From positions 62,001 to 126,000 of the forward strand of contig JBCFBK010000006.1 in NCBI GenBank assembly GCA_038562555.1: a stretch of DNA of 64,000 bases, given 5' to 3'. The position numbers and the translations under genes are program-made. The notes under the pieces were generated by a model, which saw only the letters and a program-made list of their open reading frames with translations, searched no databases and was not told where the DNA came from. This document shows positions 8,649-16,769 of this stretch, in pieces; within the stretch, counting starts at the first letter, position 1; each line of letters opens with the position of its first letter. Source of the stretch: JBCFBK01 sp038562555. Lineage in GTDB: Bacteria; Bacteroidota; Bacteroidia; Bacteroidales; Prolixibacteraceae.

Positions 8649-10517
8649 ATGAACCTGAAAATCCTGACAGCCGGAATGCTGTTGTTTCATTGTTATATAT
8701 CGGCCGCGCAAACAGAGAATGACGAAGCGCTCAGCTTTATTGTGGAACCTTACCTTCAGCAGGTAAACGATGATTCGTTTCATGTGCTGTGGGAGACATC
8801 GGTTCCGGCGAATGGTGAGGTGCGGCTCGGAACCGCTGAATTCAATGTATTAAGACCCCGGCTTGATCAAACATTCAGGGAAGAAGCCGCGTCGGGGTAT
8901 CATCAGGTGAAAGTGACCGGGTTAAAACCTGATGGACACTATTTCTACCAGGCTGTTAGCATAAGCGCAGCCAACGATACGCTTTGGGGGCCTGTTACTC
9001 CTTTATATATCCCTGATTACCGGAAGATGCCGGTGTCATTTACCGTGGTTGGCGATACCCAGGGCAACCCGGAAGTATGGGGAAAAATTGCCGGTCTGAT
9101 GGCGCGTGAGCGACCCTCTTTCGTGATTCATGTTGGCGATTTGGTACAATACGGGCCGAACAAGGATGACTGGGCCGACGAGTTCTTCAGGCCTGCATCT
9201 GAACTTTTCCGGTTTTATCCGTTTTATCCGGCTATCGGAAATCACGAAATGAACCATGACTGGTTCTACCGGTATGTTTGTCTGCCTGATCCGGAATGGT
9301 TTTATACGGCAAAAAAGGGAAACGTATTGTTTGTCTTTGCCAATACCAATATGGATATTCTACCAGGCTCGGATCAGTACAAAAAACTGGAAAAAATATT
9401 GGCTGCTTCAACAGAAACGTGGAAAATTATGGTCCATCATCATCCGGTATACACCTCTTCTGAAAATGCCTACGGAAATACCTGGTTTCAGACGCAGACT
9501 CATGGCGATCCCAACGAAATGCACCTGAAAAAACTTTATGAAACTTACGGTGTCGACGTCGTTTTCAACGGACACATCCATATGTATGAACGGACCTGGC
9601 CTGTTGCGGCTGACAAAGTCGATTTTGACAATGGAGTGATTTATGTCACGTTGGGTGGAGGAGGAGGCGGACTTGATAAAGCTGCCGCCAATAAAACCTG
9701 GCATACTGCACGGACCCGGAATACCCACCACTTTCTGGATGTGAATATTGCCGGACAAACCTTGTTTGCCCGGGCTATAGATACCACCGGAGTTGTTTTT
9801 GACTTCTGGACAATTGAAAAGCAACCTGACTATAAACGGCTGAATGCTCCGTTGATCACTGGAAAACGGTATTTCACGGATACGACGACTGTCATGATCC
9901 AAAACATGGACCAGCCGGGGAATATCGTTTACGGGCAATCAGGTGACATGCCGAAAACAAGTTCAGAGAAGAGCGTTAAGCTGCATTTGGACAGATCGGC
10001 AACAATTTCTGCCTTTGTTCAGGAACAGGATCATAAAAGTCAGATCGCTGAAAAGATAGTTGTAAAACTGCCTCTTTTTCCTGCGTCAGGAAAGGCAGTG
10101 AAAAAAGTGAAAGCAGCGTATGCGCCAGGCAACTGGACCTGGCTTCCCGATTTTGACAAGATCAAGCCGGAAAAGACATTCGATCTGGACTCTGTCAGTC
10201 TGAACCCGATCCAACCCCGTGTTAAAGATCACTTTGCTGTTCGCTTCAGGGGAAGTTTTTCCGTTCCGCAAACTGATGTTTACCGCTTTTTATTGGAGTC
10301 GTACGACGGAAGCCGACTGCTGATTGACGGCAAGGAGATTATCAATAACGACGGCATGCATTATGAGATTAAAAAGGAAAATTATGTGGCTCTGGAAAAG
10401 GGACTGCATTCATTCGAGGTTCTGTATTTTGATTATACCCGCCGTGAAACTCTGAAATTGAATATGGGCACACAAACGGGAGAGATGCATGACTTCAATA
10501 CTTATGTCCAGCGCTGA
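8649..10517 (+). CDS. Secreted calcineurin-type metallophosphatase with Fn3-like N-terminus and C-terminal PA14-like domain
   Basis: 622 residues with a signal peptide (~1-20). Residues ~30-120 resemble the Fn3-like purple-acid-phosphatase N-domain. The metallophosphatase core spans ~130-395 and shows all five metal motifs: GDTQGN, GDLVQYG, GNHE, HHHPVY and NGHIHMYER. Residues ~400-480 look like a chitobiase-type beta domain and ~500-615 like a PA14 carbohydrate-binding module (YRFLLESYDGSRLLIDG). It should hydrolyse a phosphomono- or diester outside the cytoplasm. The PA14-like module and the locus suggest a glycan-linked phosphate, which is inference. The next gene starts 2 bp after its stop. 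Confidence 0.88.
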   Translation: MNLKILTAGMLLFHCYISAAQTENDEALSFIVEPYLQQVNDDSFHVLWETSVPANGEVRLGTAEFNVLRPRLDQTFREEAASGYHQVKVTGLKPDGHYFYQAVSISAANDTLWGPVTPLYIPDYRKMPVSFTVVGDTQGNPEVWGKIAGLMARERPSFVIHVGDLVQYGPNKDDWADEFFRPASELFRFYPFYPAIGNHEMNHDWFYRYVCLPDPEWFYTAKKGNVLFVFANTNMDILPGSDQYKKLEKILAASTETWKIMVHHHPVYTSSENAYGNTWFQTQTHGDPNEMHLKKLYETYGVDVVFNGHIHMYERTWPVAADKVDFDNGVIYVTLGGGGGGLDKAAANKTWHTARTRNTHHFLDVNIAGQTLFARAIDTTGVVFDFWTIEKQPDYKRLNAPLITGKRYFTDTTTVMIQNMDQPGNIVYGQSGDMPKTSSEKSVKLHLDRSATISAFVQEQDHKSQIAEKIVVKLPLFPASGKAVKKVKAAYAPGNWTWLPDFDKIKPEKTFDLDSVSLNPIQPRVKDHFAVRFRGSFSVPQTDVYRFLLESYDGSRLLIDGKEIINNDGMHYEIKKENYVALEKGLHSFEVLYFDYTRRETLKLNMGTQTGEMHDFNTYVQR

Positions 10518-10519
10518 TA

Positions 10520-12832
10520 ATGAAAAGAAGGAACAATATCATCCGGAAGTTGGTCTTCATGCTTGTCTTGCTGGCAGTATTTCTGCAAGCAAATGCAGTA
10601 GCCGATGGCTTGTTGTTGAAAACGGATGCCTGGGGGAGTATTTGGTGGGCCGGGAATACCTGCAAAGTCATGCGTGATACTCCTGTTCCTGCCAAAAAAG
10701 AGAAGATCACCCTCCGGGCTGCACGAAATGAGACGGAAAGTTTCCAGCTTGTGTTATCGCCGCGGGAAAACATGGAAGATATAGCGGTCAGCATCTCCGA
10801 TTTCAGCCAAAAAAGCGGTGCCCTTATTCCTGCAGGGAATGTAATGATCAGAAAAGTGGAATATGTCCATGTGACCAAACCTTCAGGGAAACTGCATCAG
10901 GCAGGTTGGTATCCCGATCCGTTGCCGTTACTGGAACAGCCTTTCCGTGCCGGTACCGGCGTCAATACACCGCTGTGGTTGAATGTGAAAGTACCGGAAG
11001 ACGCGTCTCCCGGAATTTATCAGGCCCGCATCAGTCTGAAATCGACGTCCTGGGAAACTTCAGTTCCCGTTGAATTAAAGGTTTGGGACTTTTCCTTGCC
11101 CGATATTCCCCTGATGCGTTCAGGATTGGGATTGTCTTCGGGAATGATCCGCCAATACCATAACCTGAAAACGGAGGAAGAGTTAAGACAGGTTCTGGAT
11201 TTGTATTATCAGAGTTTCAGGGATTACAGGATCTCACCGCAGCAATTTTTTGACCGGTATCCGGTCCGTACAACAGTAAAAGGAGTGTGGTGGAACGGCG
11301 GAACTTTTGATCCCGATACGGTCTTTTCAGGTAAATATTCCTACCAGGTGACCGATAACCGGGTGGATGGCAATGTGTCGGGAACACATGCCGGATTCAT
11401 CAAAATAGATCTGGGAAAGCCCTATTGGCTGAAATGGCAGGCAAAAACGTTAAAGGAAGATCAGCAATATGTGGTGACAGTAAAAAGCTACAGGGCTGAC
11501 AAGCAGCCCATTTCCTGGCACCTCCAGGGGATGTTTTACAGTGGAAGTGCGCGCTGGCGAAAAGACAGCCTGTTTCTTGATCCGGTAAATCCGGTGGCGG
11601 TTGAGGACTTGATCATCTCCCGTCCGATACCCAAAGATGCAGCGTATGTCAAAGTTCAATTGTTCCCGTTGATGCCGGATCAGGGAGGTCGGGAAACCGG
11701 GACCGTCTGGTTTGATGAATTTCAGTTTTTGGATGGACAAACCGGAGAGAACCTGTTGCCTCAAGGAAATTTTGAGCAGGATATCCGTGATCTCGAAGTT
11801 GAGCTCGACTTCTCCGAATTTGATCAGGCAGCCCGGAAATATCTGGACGAATATGGATTCACCGGTTTCAGGGTAAAGATCCAGGAACTGAGGCCCGGAC
11901 CTTTTGCAGGACGAAAGACAGGCTGGTTCAGCGGATTTATTAACGGTACCGATGAATACCGGAAACTGATGAAACAATACCTGGGACAATTTCAGGATCA
12001 CCTGGAAACTAACGGTTGGCTGGGAAAAGAATACCTGTATTGGATTGATGAGCCCAAACACAGAGATTATGCGTTTGTTCGTGAAGGAATGAAAACGATC
12101 CATGAAGCAGCTCCGAAGCTGACCCGTTTTATTACTGAAAATAATCCGGGACCTGAGATCATGGATGTAACAGATGTTGGTTGCCCGGTACTGGCCAAAT
12201 TTGATCCGGTGAAGTCAAAGGAATGGATTGCCAAAGGACGCCAAATGTGGTCCTACCTGATGTGCTGGCCTAAAGAACCGCATGCGAACCTTTTTATTGA
12301 TTCAGACGCGATTAATATGCGGATGTGGCTGTGGATGTCATACCGGTACGGCCTTACCGGTATCCTGGTCTGGAATTCGAATGTGTGGAATGCCGAAGGG
12401 TGTTCTCCTCCGGGAGTCCTGCAAAATATCTGGGAAGATCCGATGACTTATATGGATGGTCACAATACTCCTGTCGGGGCTGCTGCCGAATACGGGAATG
12501 GCGACGGTATGTTCTTTTACCCGCCCAACCGCGATCCGAACAACGATAGAACGCCATACCTGACCGGGCCGGTCCCGTCTCTCCGGCTGGAGATCCTGAG
12601 GGAAGGGCTGGATGATTACGACTACCTGACCATGCTGGAAAAGTGTATCCCCAAGGCCCTTCCCGGTCAGCAGGGGTTAGTCCGAAAAGCGAAACAGTTG
12701 CTGGATTTTGGGCCGGAAGTATTTGTTAATGAACAGCAATACACCAAAGATCCTAAAGTCCTGATGAATTACAGGCAGCAAATGGGCGATTTGCTGGAAC
12801 AGTTTCATTCGAATAAATTTACGGTAAAATGA
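10520..12832 (+). CDS. DUF4091 / GH123-like glycoside hydrolase
   Basis: 770 residues with a signal peptide (~10-28). An N-terminal beta domain (~30-200, GIYQARISLKSTSWETSVPVELKVWD split by loops) is followed by a TIM-barrel-like region interrupted by a beta-sandwich insertion (~260-415), and a C-terminal DUF4091 part (LRLEILREGLDDYDYLTMLE). The pair Asp510-Glu511 in WIDEP matches the acid pair of GH123, where the aspartate stabilises the substrate acetamido group and the glutamate is the acid. This suggests N-acetylhexosaminidase-like chemistry, but most DUF4091 proteins are untested. The gene is coupled to the metallophosphatase gene upstream. Confidence 0.8.
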   Translation: MKRRNNIIRKLVFMLVLLAVFLQANAVADGLLLKTDAWGSIWWAGNTCKVMRDTPVPAKKEKITLRAARNETESFQLVLSPRENMEDIAVSISDFSQKSGALIPAGNVMIRKVEYVHVTKPSGKLHQAGWYPDPLPLLEQPFRAGTGVNTPLWLNVKVPEDASPGIYQARISLKSTSWETSVPVELKVWDFSLPDIPLMRSGLGLSSGMIRQYHNLKTEEELRQVLDLYYQSFRDYRISPQQFFDRYPVRTTVKGVWWNGGTFDPDTVFSGKYSYQVTDNRVDGNVSGTHAGFIKIDLGKPYWLKWQAKTLKEDQQYVVTVKSYRADKQPISWHLQGMFYSGSARWRKDSLFLDPVNPVAVEDLIISRPIPKDAAYVKVQLFPLMPDQGGRETGTVWFDEFQFLDGQTGENLLPQGNFEQDIRDLEVELDFSEFDQAARKYLDEYGFTGFRVKIQELRPGPFAGRKTGWFSGFINGTDEYRKLMKQYLGQFQDHLETNGWLGKEYLYWIDEPKHRDYAFVREGMKTIHEAAPKLTRFITENNPGPEIMDVTDVGCPVLAKFDPVKSKEWIAKGRQMWSYLMCWPKEPHANLFIDSDAINMRMWLWMSYRYGLTGILVWNSNVWNAEGCSPPGVLQNIWEDPMTYMDGHNTPVGAAAEYGNGDGMFFYPPNRDPNNDRTPYLTGPVPSLRLEILREGLDDYDYLTMLEKCIPKALPGQQGLVRKAKQLLDFGPEVFVNEQQYTKDPKVLMNYRQQMGDLLEQFHSNKFTVK

Positions 12833-12903
12833 TGACGAACCCTTGTTATGACGAAAGCAAAGGCAGGATGATGACAAGTCGTACTAAAATCTTAGTCAAA
12901 ACC

Positions 12904-12924
12904 TGTTATAAACGTGTTATAAAC
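12904..12924 (+). promoter_or_regulatory. Two TGTTATAAAC direct repeats, 11-bp period
   Basis: TGTTATAAAC occurs at 12904-12913 and again at 12915-12924, one helical turn apart, in the 323-bp spacer before the rhamnosidase gene. Direct repeats on the same DNA face are typical of regulator binding sites. No regulator gene lies adjacent, so the binding protein is unknown. The rest of this spacer holds the 99-bp-period repeat listed separately. Confidence 0.4.
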
Positions 12925-12953
12925 CTGTTTAAGCTAAATTCAAATTAACAATG

Positions 12954-13118
12954 GATAATAATATTTAGCAACATGGGAGTTCCATACGACCATTAAAAAA
13001 CAAATTATTTACGTATGAAACGAGCATGTTGCTTCATAACGACCAAGAGTATGATAATAGTGTTTAGCAACATGGGAGTTCCATACGACCATTAAAAAAC
13101 AAATTATTTACGTATGAA
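12954..13118 (+). repeat. 66-bp direct repeat with 99-bp period upstream of the rhamnosidase gene
   Basis: Copies at 12954-13019 and 13053-13118 differ at two positions only. Each copy contains the end of a small frame (NMGVPYDH, stop), a 20-bp A/T-rich linker and a new ATG at its right edge. The first copy's left arm (12967-12988) is also an imperfect inverted repeat of 13012-13033 (18 of 22 positions match), so the transcript could fold into a long hairpin around a 23-base loop. No transposase or target-site duplication is visible. Confidence 0.85.
13015..13095 (+). CDS. Possible small protein or leader peptide (26 aa) inside the tandem repeat
   Basis: ATG 13015 opens a frame that begins MKRACCFITTKS and ends NMGVPYDH. 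It is bounded by the two repeat copies: the upstream copy supplies the ATG and its A-rich leader, the downstream copy supplies the end of the frame. The upstream copy also keeps the same last ten codons and stop of a preceding, 5'-truncated version, and the downstream copy ends in another ATG, opening a 10-codon frame that stops at 13146. The two differences between copies turn one Ile codon into Val, which would be mild if the frame is translated. I know no family for it; translation is unproven. Confidence 0.35.
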   Translation: MKRACCFITTKSMIIVFSNMGVPYDH

Positions 13119-13155
13119 TTTTAATAAATTTATCGGAAATAAATAAACCTGAATC

Positions 13156-15816
13156 ATGAGACAGATCGTAATCATGCTGTGTAGTGCTTTTCTTTTCCTA
13201 ACTGCCTGCAGGCAAAAAGAAGACCTGAGTATTACCAATCTCCGTTGTGAAAATCTTGAAAATCCGTTGGGGATCGGACAGTCCGCTCCCCGTTTTAGCT
13301 GGAAGATCCTGAGCCGCAGGAACGGAACGGAACAAAAAGCTTATCAGTTGCTCGTTGCCAGTGATGTTTCCCTGCTTGATAAGGGTGAAGCTGATCTTTG
13401 GGATTCAGGAAAAACTGAGTCTGCCTCGAGTGTTTTGGTACCTTATAAAGGGGTAAACTTATCGTCCGGATTGGTTGCATGCTGGAAAGTCAGGGTTTGG
13501 GATGAGTCGGACACTCCGTCCAACTGGAGTCCGGTTGCTGAATTCAGTGTCGGCTTGTTGGATCCGGGTGACTGGTATGGTTCCTATATCGGATTTCCGA
13601 CCGAAGCCGGGTTCTCTGAGTGCCCGCAACTGAAGCGGTCATTCGATCTGGATAAAACAGACGGGAAAATATTGCTGTATGTCAATTCTCTCGGATATCA
13701 TGAAGTGTACCTGAACGGGAAAAAAGCCGGAGAAGGTGTTCTGACACCGGCGGTTTCGCAGTTTAACAAGCGCTCGCAGGTGGTTACCTATGATGTGACT
13801 TCTCTGCTGAAAAAGGGAAAAAATGATCTGATGTTTTGGTTGGGCAGTGGCTGGTATACCGAAGGATTACCCGGTGTAGTCAATAGCGGACCGCTGGTGA
13901 AGGCCCAACTTGAAAAGATCGTGGGGAAGCGCCGGGAAGTAGTATTGGCGACCGATTCAACCTGGCTGGGAAGAAAAAGCAGCTATACCCGGCATGGCAA
14001 CTGGCGGCCTCACCAGTTTGGCGGTGAAATTGTGGATGGTTCCTTGGTCCAAAATGATCTGAGACTGGATGAAGGAATTTGGAGCCCGGTTTCTGTCGTT
14101 CCTGTACCTGATCATGAGGTAAGCCCGCAGATGGTTGAACTGAATCGCATTACGGAAACGATAAAGCCCATAGAGATCAGGGAACTGGCGAAAGACACCT
14201 TTCTGATCGATATGGGGAAAAGCCTGACCGGCTGGACTGAAATACGTTTTCCGCCATTGCAGAAGTCACAGGAAATTACCATTGAATATTCCGATCACCT
14301 GGATAAAAACGGGAAGTTTGTCAATCAAAAGCAAATGGACCGTTACATTGCTGCCGGTGAAGGAACGGAAATCTTTAAGAACAAATTCAATTATCACGGG
14401 TACCGGTATATCCGGATCTCGAATCTGCCGGAGAAACCTGCCGCAGAGTCGATCAACGCTTACCTGATCCATACGGGCTATGAGCTGGCTTCGGATTTCC
14501 GGTGCTCCGATCCGGAACTGAACCAAATTCATGACATGATCTTTTATACCCTGCGTTGTCTCAGTATTGGCGGCGATCTGGTCGATTGTCCCCAGATCGA
14601 ACGGCTGGGATATGGCGGCGATGGCAATGCGTCGACGGTGACCGCGCAGACGATGTTCAATCTGGCTCCTTTATATGCCAACTGGCTCCAGGCCTGGGCC
14701 GACTGTATCCGTGAAGACGGCGGGATGCCGCATACGGCCCCGAATCCGTATCCTGCAGGCGGAGGTCCTTACTGGTGCGGTTTTATCATCACCGCTTCCT
14801 GGAATACCTATCTTCATTATGGTGACTCGCTGATCCTTCAAAAATATTATCCGGTCATGCAAAAATGGCTCGAATACGTCGCAAAATATTCTCCCGACGG
14901 ACTGTTGACTCCATGGCCCGACACCGATTACCGGGGCTGGTATCTGGGCGACTGGGCCACGCCAACCGGTATTGATCAAACGGCGGAAGCCTCGGTTGGA
15001 CTGGTCAACAATTGTTTCGTAACCGTGTGCTATGATCATATGGAAAAAATAGCGCAGGCGCTGGGTAAAGCAGATGAAGCAGCAGGATATTCCCAAAAAA
15101 GAGACCAGCTAAAAAAACTGATCCATCAGGCTTATTTCGATCCTTCGAAAAACAACTATGCTACCGGAACCCAGATTGATCTGGCCTATCCGATGTTGGC
15201 AGGGGTTGTCCCCGATGATTTGTCCGAAATGGTCACGCAAAGCCTCATTCATGAGACGGAAGTCAACCGTAACGGGCATCTGTCCACCGGTCTGGTGGGT
15301 ATTCCGGTACTGACCGAATGGGCGGTTAAAAATCAGGCAGTTGATCTGATGTATTCGATGCTTAAAAAGAAAGATTATCCGGGCTACCTGTATATGCTCG
15401 AAAATGGTGCAACCACGACCTGGGAGCATTGGAACGGCGATAGAAGTCGGATCCATAACTGCTATAACGGGATTGGATCCTGGTTTTACCAGGCTGTTGG
15501 AGGGATCCGGCAGGTCGGGGATGTACCGGCATACAGGAAAGTACTCATTCAACCGCAGATCCCCCAGGGAGTTACCTGGGCTAAAACCTATCAGGAAACA
15601 CCTTATGGGAAATTGGCAGTGGATTGGGAGAAGACCGGAGACACTATGGAAATCCATGTGGACATCCCGGTTGGGATCGAGGCAGGAGTGGTCATTCCTG
15701 CCGGCATAAAGAACTATACCCTGGATGGAAAAGAGCACATGCAGGAAGGTGACCAGCAGGGAATTGTGGCGCTGAAAAGCGGAACGTATCATATGGCATA
15801 TAAGTATATAAACTGA
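13156..15816 (+). CDS. GH78 alpha-L-rhamnosidase lipoprotein
   Basis: 886 residues; lipoprotein signal with LTAC at Cys ~18. Residues ~25-130 are the N-terminal Fn3-like domain typical of bacterial rhamnosidases (NPLGIGQSAPRFSWKI), ~155-300 a beta-sandwich, ~310-400 the concanavalin-like domain, ~430-780 the (alpha/alpha)6 catalytic barrel and the rest a C-terminal beta domain. The GH78 motif DCPQIERLGYGGD occurs near 477 and WEHWNG, holding the proposed general base, near 754. It should release terminal alpha-L-rhamnose, probably at the cell surface or in the periplasm. The phosphodiesterase gene begins 6 bp later. Confidence 0.93.
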   Translation: MRQIVIMLCSAFLFLTACRQKEDLSITNLRCENLENPLGIGQSAPRFSWKILSRRNGTEQKAYQLLVASDVSLLDKGEADLWDSGKTESASSVLVPYKGVNLSSGLVACWKVRVWDESDTPSNWSPVAEFSVGLLDPGDWYGSYIGFPTEAGFSECPQLKRSFDLDKTDGKILLYVNSLGYHEVYLNGKKAGEGVLTPAVSQFNKRSQVVTYDVTSLLKKGKNDLMFWLGSGWYTEGLPGVVNSGPLVKAQLEKIVGKRREVVLATDSTWLGRKSSYTRHGNWRPHQFGGEIVDGSLVQNDLRLDEGIWSPVSVVPVPDHEVSPQMVELNRITETIKPIEIRELAKDTFLIDMGKSLTGWTEIRFPPLQKSQEITIEYSDHLDKNGKFVNQKQMDRYIAAGEGTEIFKNKFNYHGYRYIRISNLPEKPAAESINAYLIHTGYELASDFRCSDPELNQIHDMIFYTLRCLSIGGDLVDCPQIERLGYGGDGNASTVTAQTMFNLAPLYANWLQAWADCIREDGGMPHTAPNPYPAGGGPYWCGFIITASWNTYLHYGDSLILQKYYPVMQKWLEYVAKYSPDGLLTPWPDTDYRGWYLGDWATPTGIDQTAEASVGLVNNCFVTVCYDHMEKIAQALGKADEAAGYSQKRDQLKKLIHQAYFDPSKNNYATGTQIDLAYPMLAGVVPDDLSEMVTQSLIHETEVNRNGHLSTGLVGIPVLTEWAVKNQAVDLMYSMLKKKDYPGYLYMLENGATTTWEHWNGDRSRIHNCYNGIGSWFYQAVGGIRQVGDVPAYRKVLIQPQIPQGVTWAKTYQETPYGKLAVDWEKTGDTMEIHVDIPVGIEAGVVIPAGIKNYTLDGKEHMQEGDQQGIVALKSGTYHMAYKYIN

Positions 15817-15822
15817 CATAAC

Positions 15823-16740
15823 ATGGGAAAATTAATTTTTTTAAGACGAATGATTATCATTGCATTAGCATTTTTATTCGGAGTTATTGAAACGCAGGCA
15901 AGCGTCAAACAGAAAGCTTTACCGCATGTGCTGGTTATTGGGATCGATGGGCTTGGAGGCCATGGCTTTGAACTCGCTAAAACGCCTGTTCTGGATGAAA
16001 TGATGAAAAACGGAGCATACTCCCTTGCTGCCCGGACGGTCGTACCCAGCAGCAGCGGTCCGGCCTGGACTTCGATCATGACCGGTGCAACGGTCGAAAG
16101 GCATGGTGTTGGAAATAATTCGTGGACTGTCGGAAATAAGGTTCTGGAACCGGTATTTAAAGGAGATCATGCTATGTTTCCCACCATTTTCGGTGAAATC
16201 AGAAAGAATGATCCGGAGGCTGTTATCGGTGCAGTTTATCATTGGAAAACTTTAGTGAACTTCATCGAAAAAGATGTTTGCGATTTAAGTATTGCTGCCG
16301 AATCGGAAGATATTGCTACACAAAAAGCCTGCGATTTTCTCGTTGATAAAAATCCGAACTTTACGTTTGTTCACCTTGATCTGGTGGACCATGGCGGGCA
16401 TCATGGCGGTTACCGATCTGCGGAGTATGTGAAATCGATCGAAAAAGCGGATAGCCTGGTCGGTGTCTTCATCGGCAACCTGTCCGCGACAAAGCAGATG
16501 GAGAACACGGTTGTTCTTGTTGTCTCCGATCATGGAGGGCTTGAAAAAAAACATGGGGGTTCATCGCCTGATGAGATGATTGTTCCTTTTATCATTTACG
16601 GGAAGGGCGTGAAAAAAGGTTATGAGATGAAACATCCGGTTTTTAATTATGATCTGGCTCCCACCGTGGCCTGGTTATTTGGCTTTCAACTAAATGAATG
16701 GATTTCAGGAGAGCCGCTTATTGATGCCTTCTCGAAATAA
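15823..16740 (+). CDS. Exported type-I phosphodiesterase / nucleotide pyrophosphatase family protein
   Basis: 305 residues with an N-terminal signal (~8-28). It has the alkaline-phosphatase-superfamily metal and nucleophile motifs: GIDGLGG (first metal Asp), SSSGPAWTSIMTG (Ser/Thr nucleophile loop), LDLVDHGGHHGGY and SDHGGLEKKHGG (second metal site). At ~300 residues it is a compact member of the Phosphodiest family. It should cleave phosphodiester or pyrophosphate bonds outside the cytoplasm. It lies between the rhamnosidase and the GH92 gene, 6 bp and 29 bp away, so it is very likely co-transcribed and part of the same degradation task. Confidence 0.88.
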   Translation: MGKLIFLRRMIIIALAFLFGVIETQASVKQKALPHVLVIGIDGLGGHGFELAKTPVLDEMMKNGAYSLAARTVVPSSSGPAWTSIMTGATVERHGVGNNSWTVGNKVLEPVFKGDHAMFPTIFGEIRKNDPEAVIGAVYHWKTLVNFIEKDVCDLSIAAESEDIATQKACDFLVDKNPNFTFVHLDLVDHGGHHGGYRSAEYVKSIEKADSLVGVFIGNLSATKQMENTVVLVVSDHGGLEKKHGGSSPDEMIVPFIIYGKGVKKGYEMKHPVFNYDLAPTVAWLFGFQLNEWISGEPLIDAFSK

Positions 16741-16769
16741 ATAACAACCTAACTTAAACCGCTATACTT

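Noticed and set aside
12954..13118. Insertion-sequence ends or attachment site
   Set aside because: No transposase or integrase, no target duplication; the two segments are direct, not inverted, and contain a small frame.
14671..15819. Long minus-strand frames opposite the rhamnosidase gene
   Set aside because: They lack any family resemblance and lie opposite a well-supported GH78 gene.
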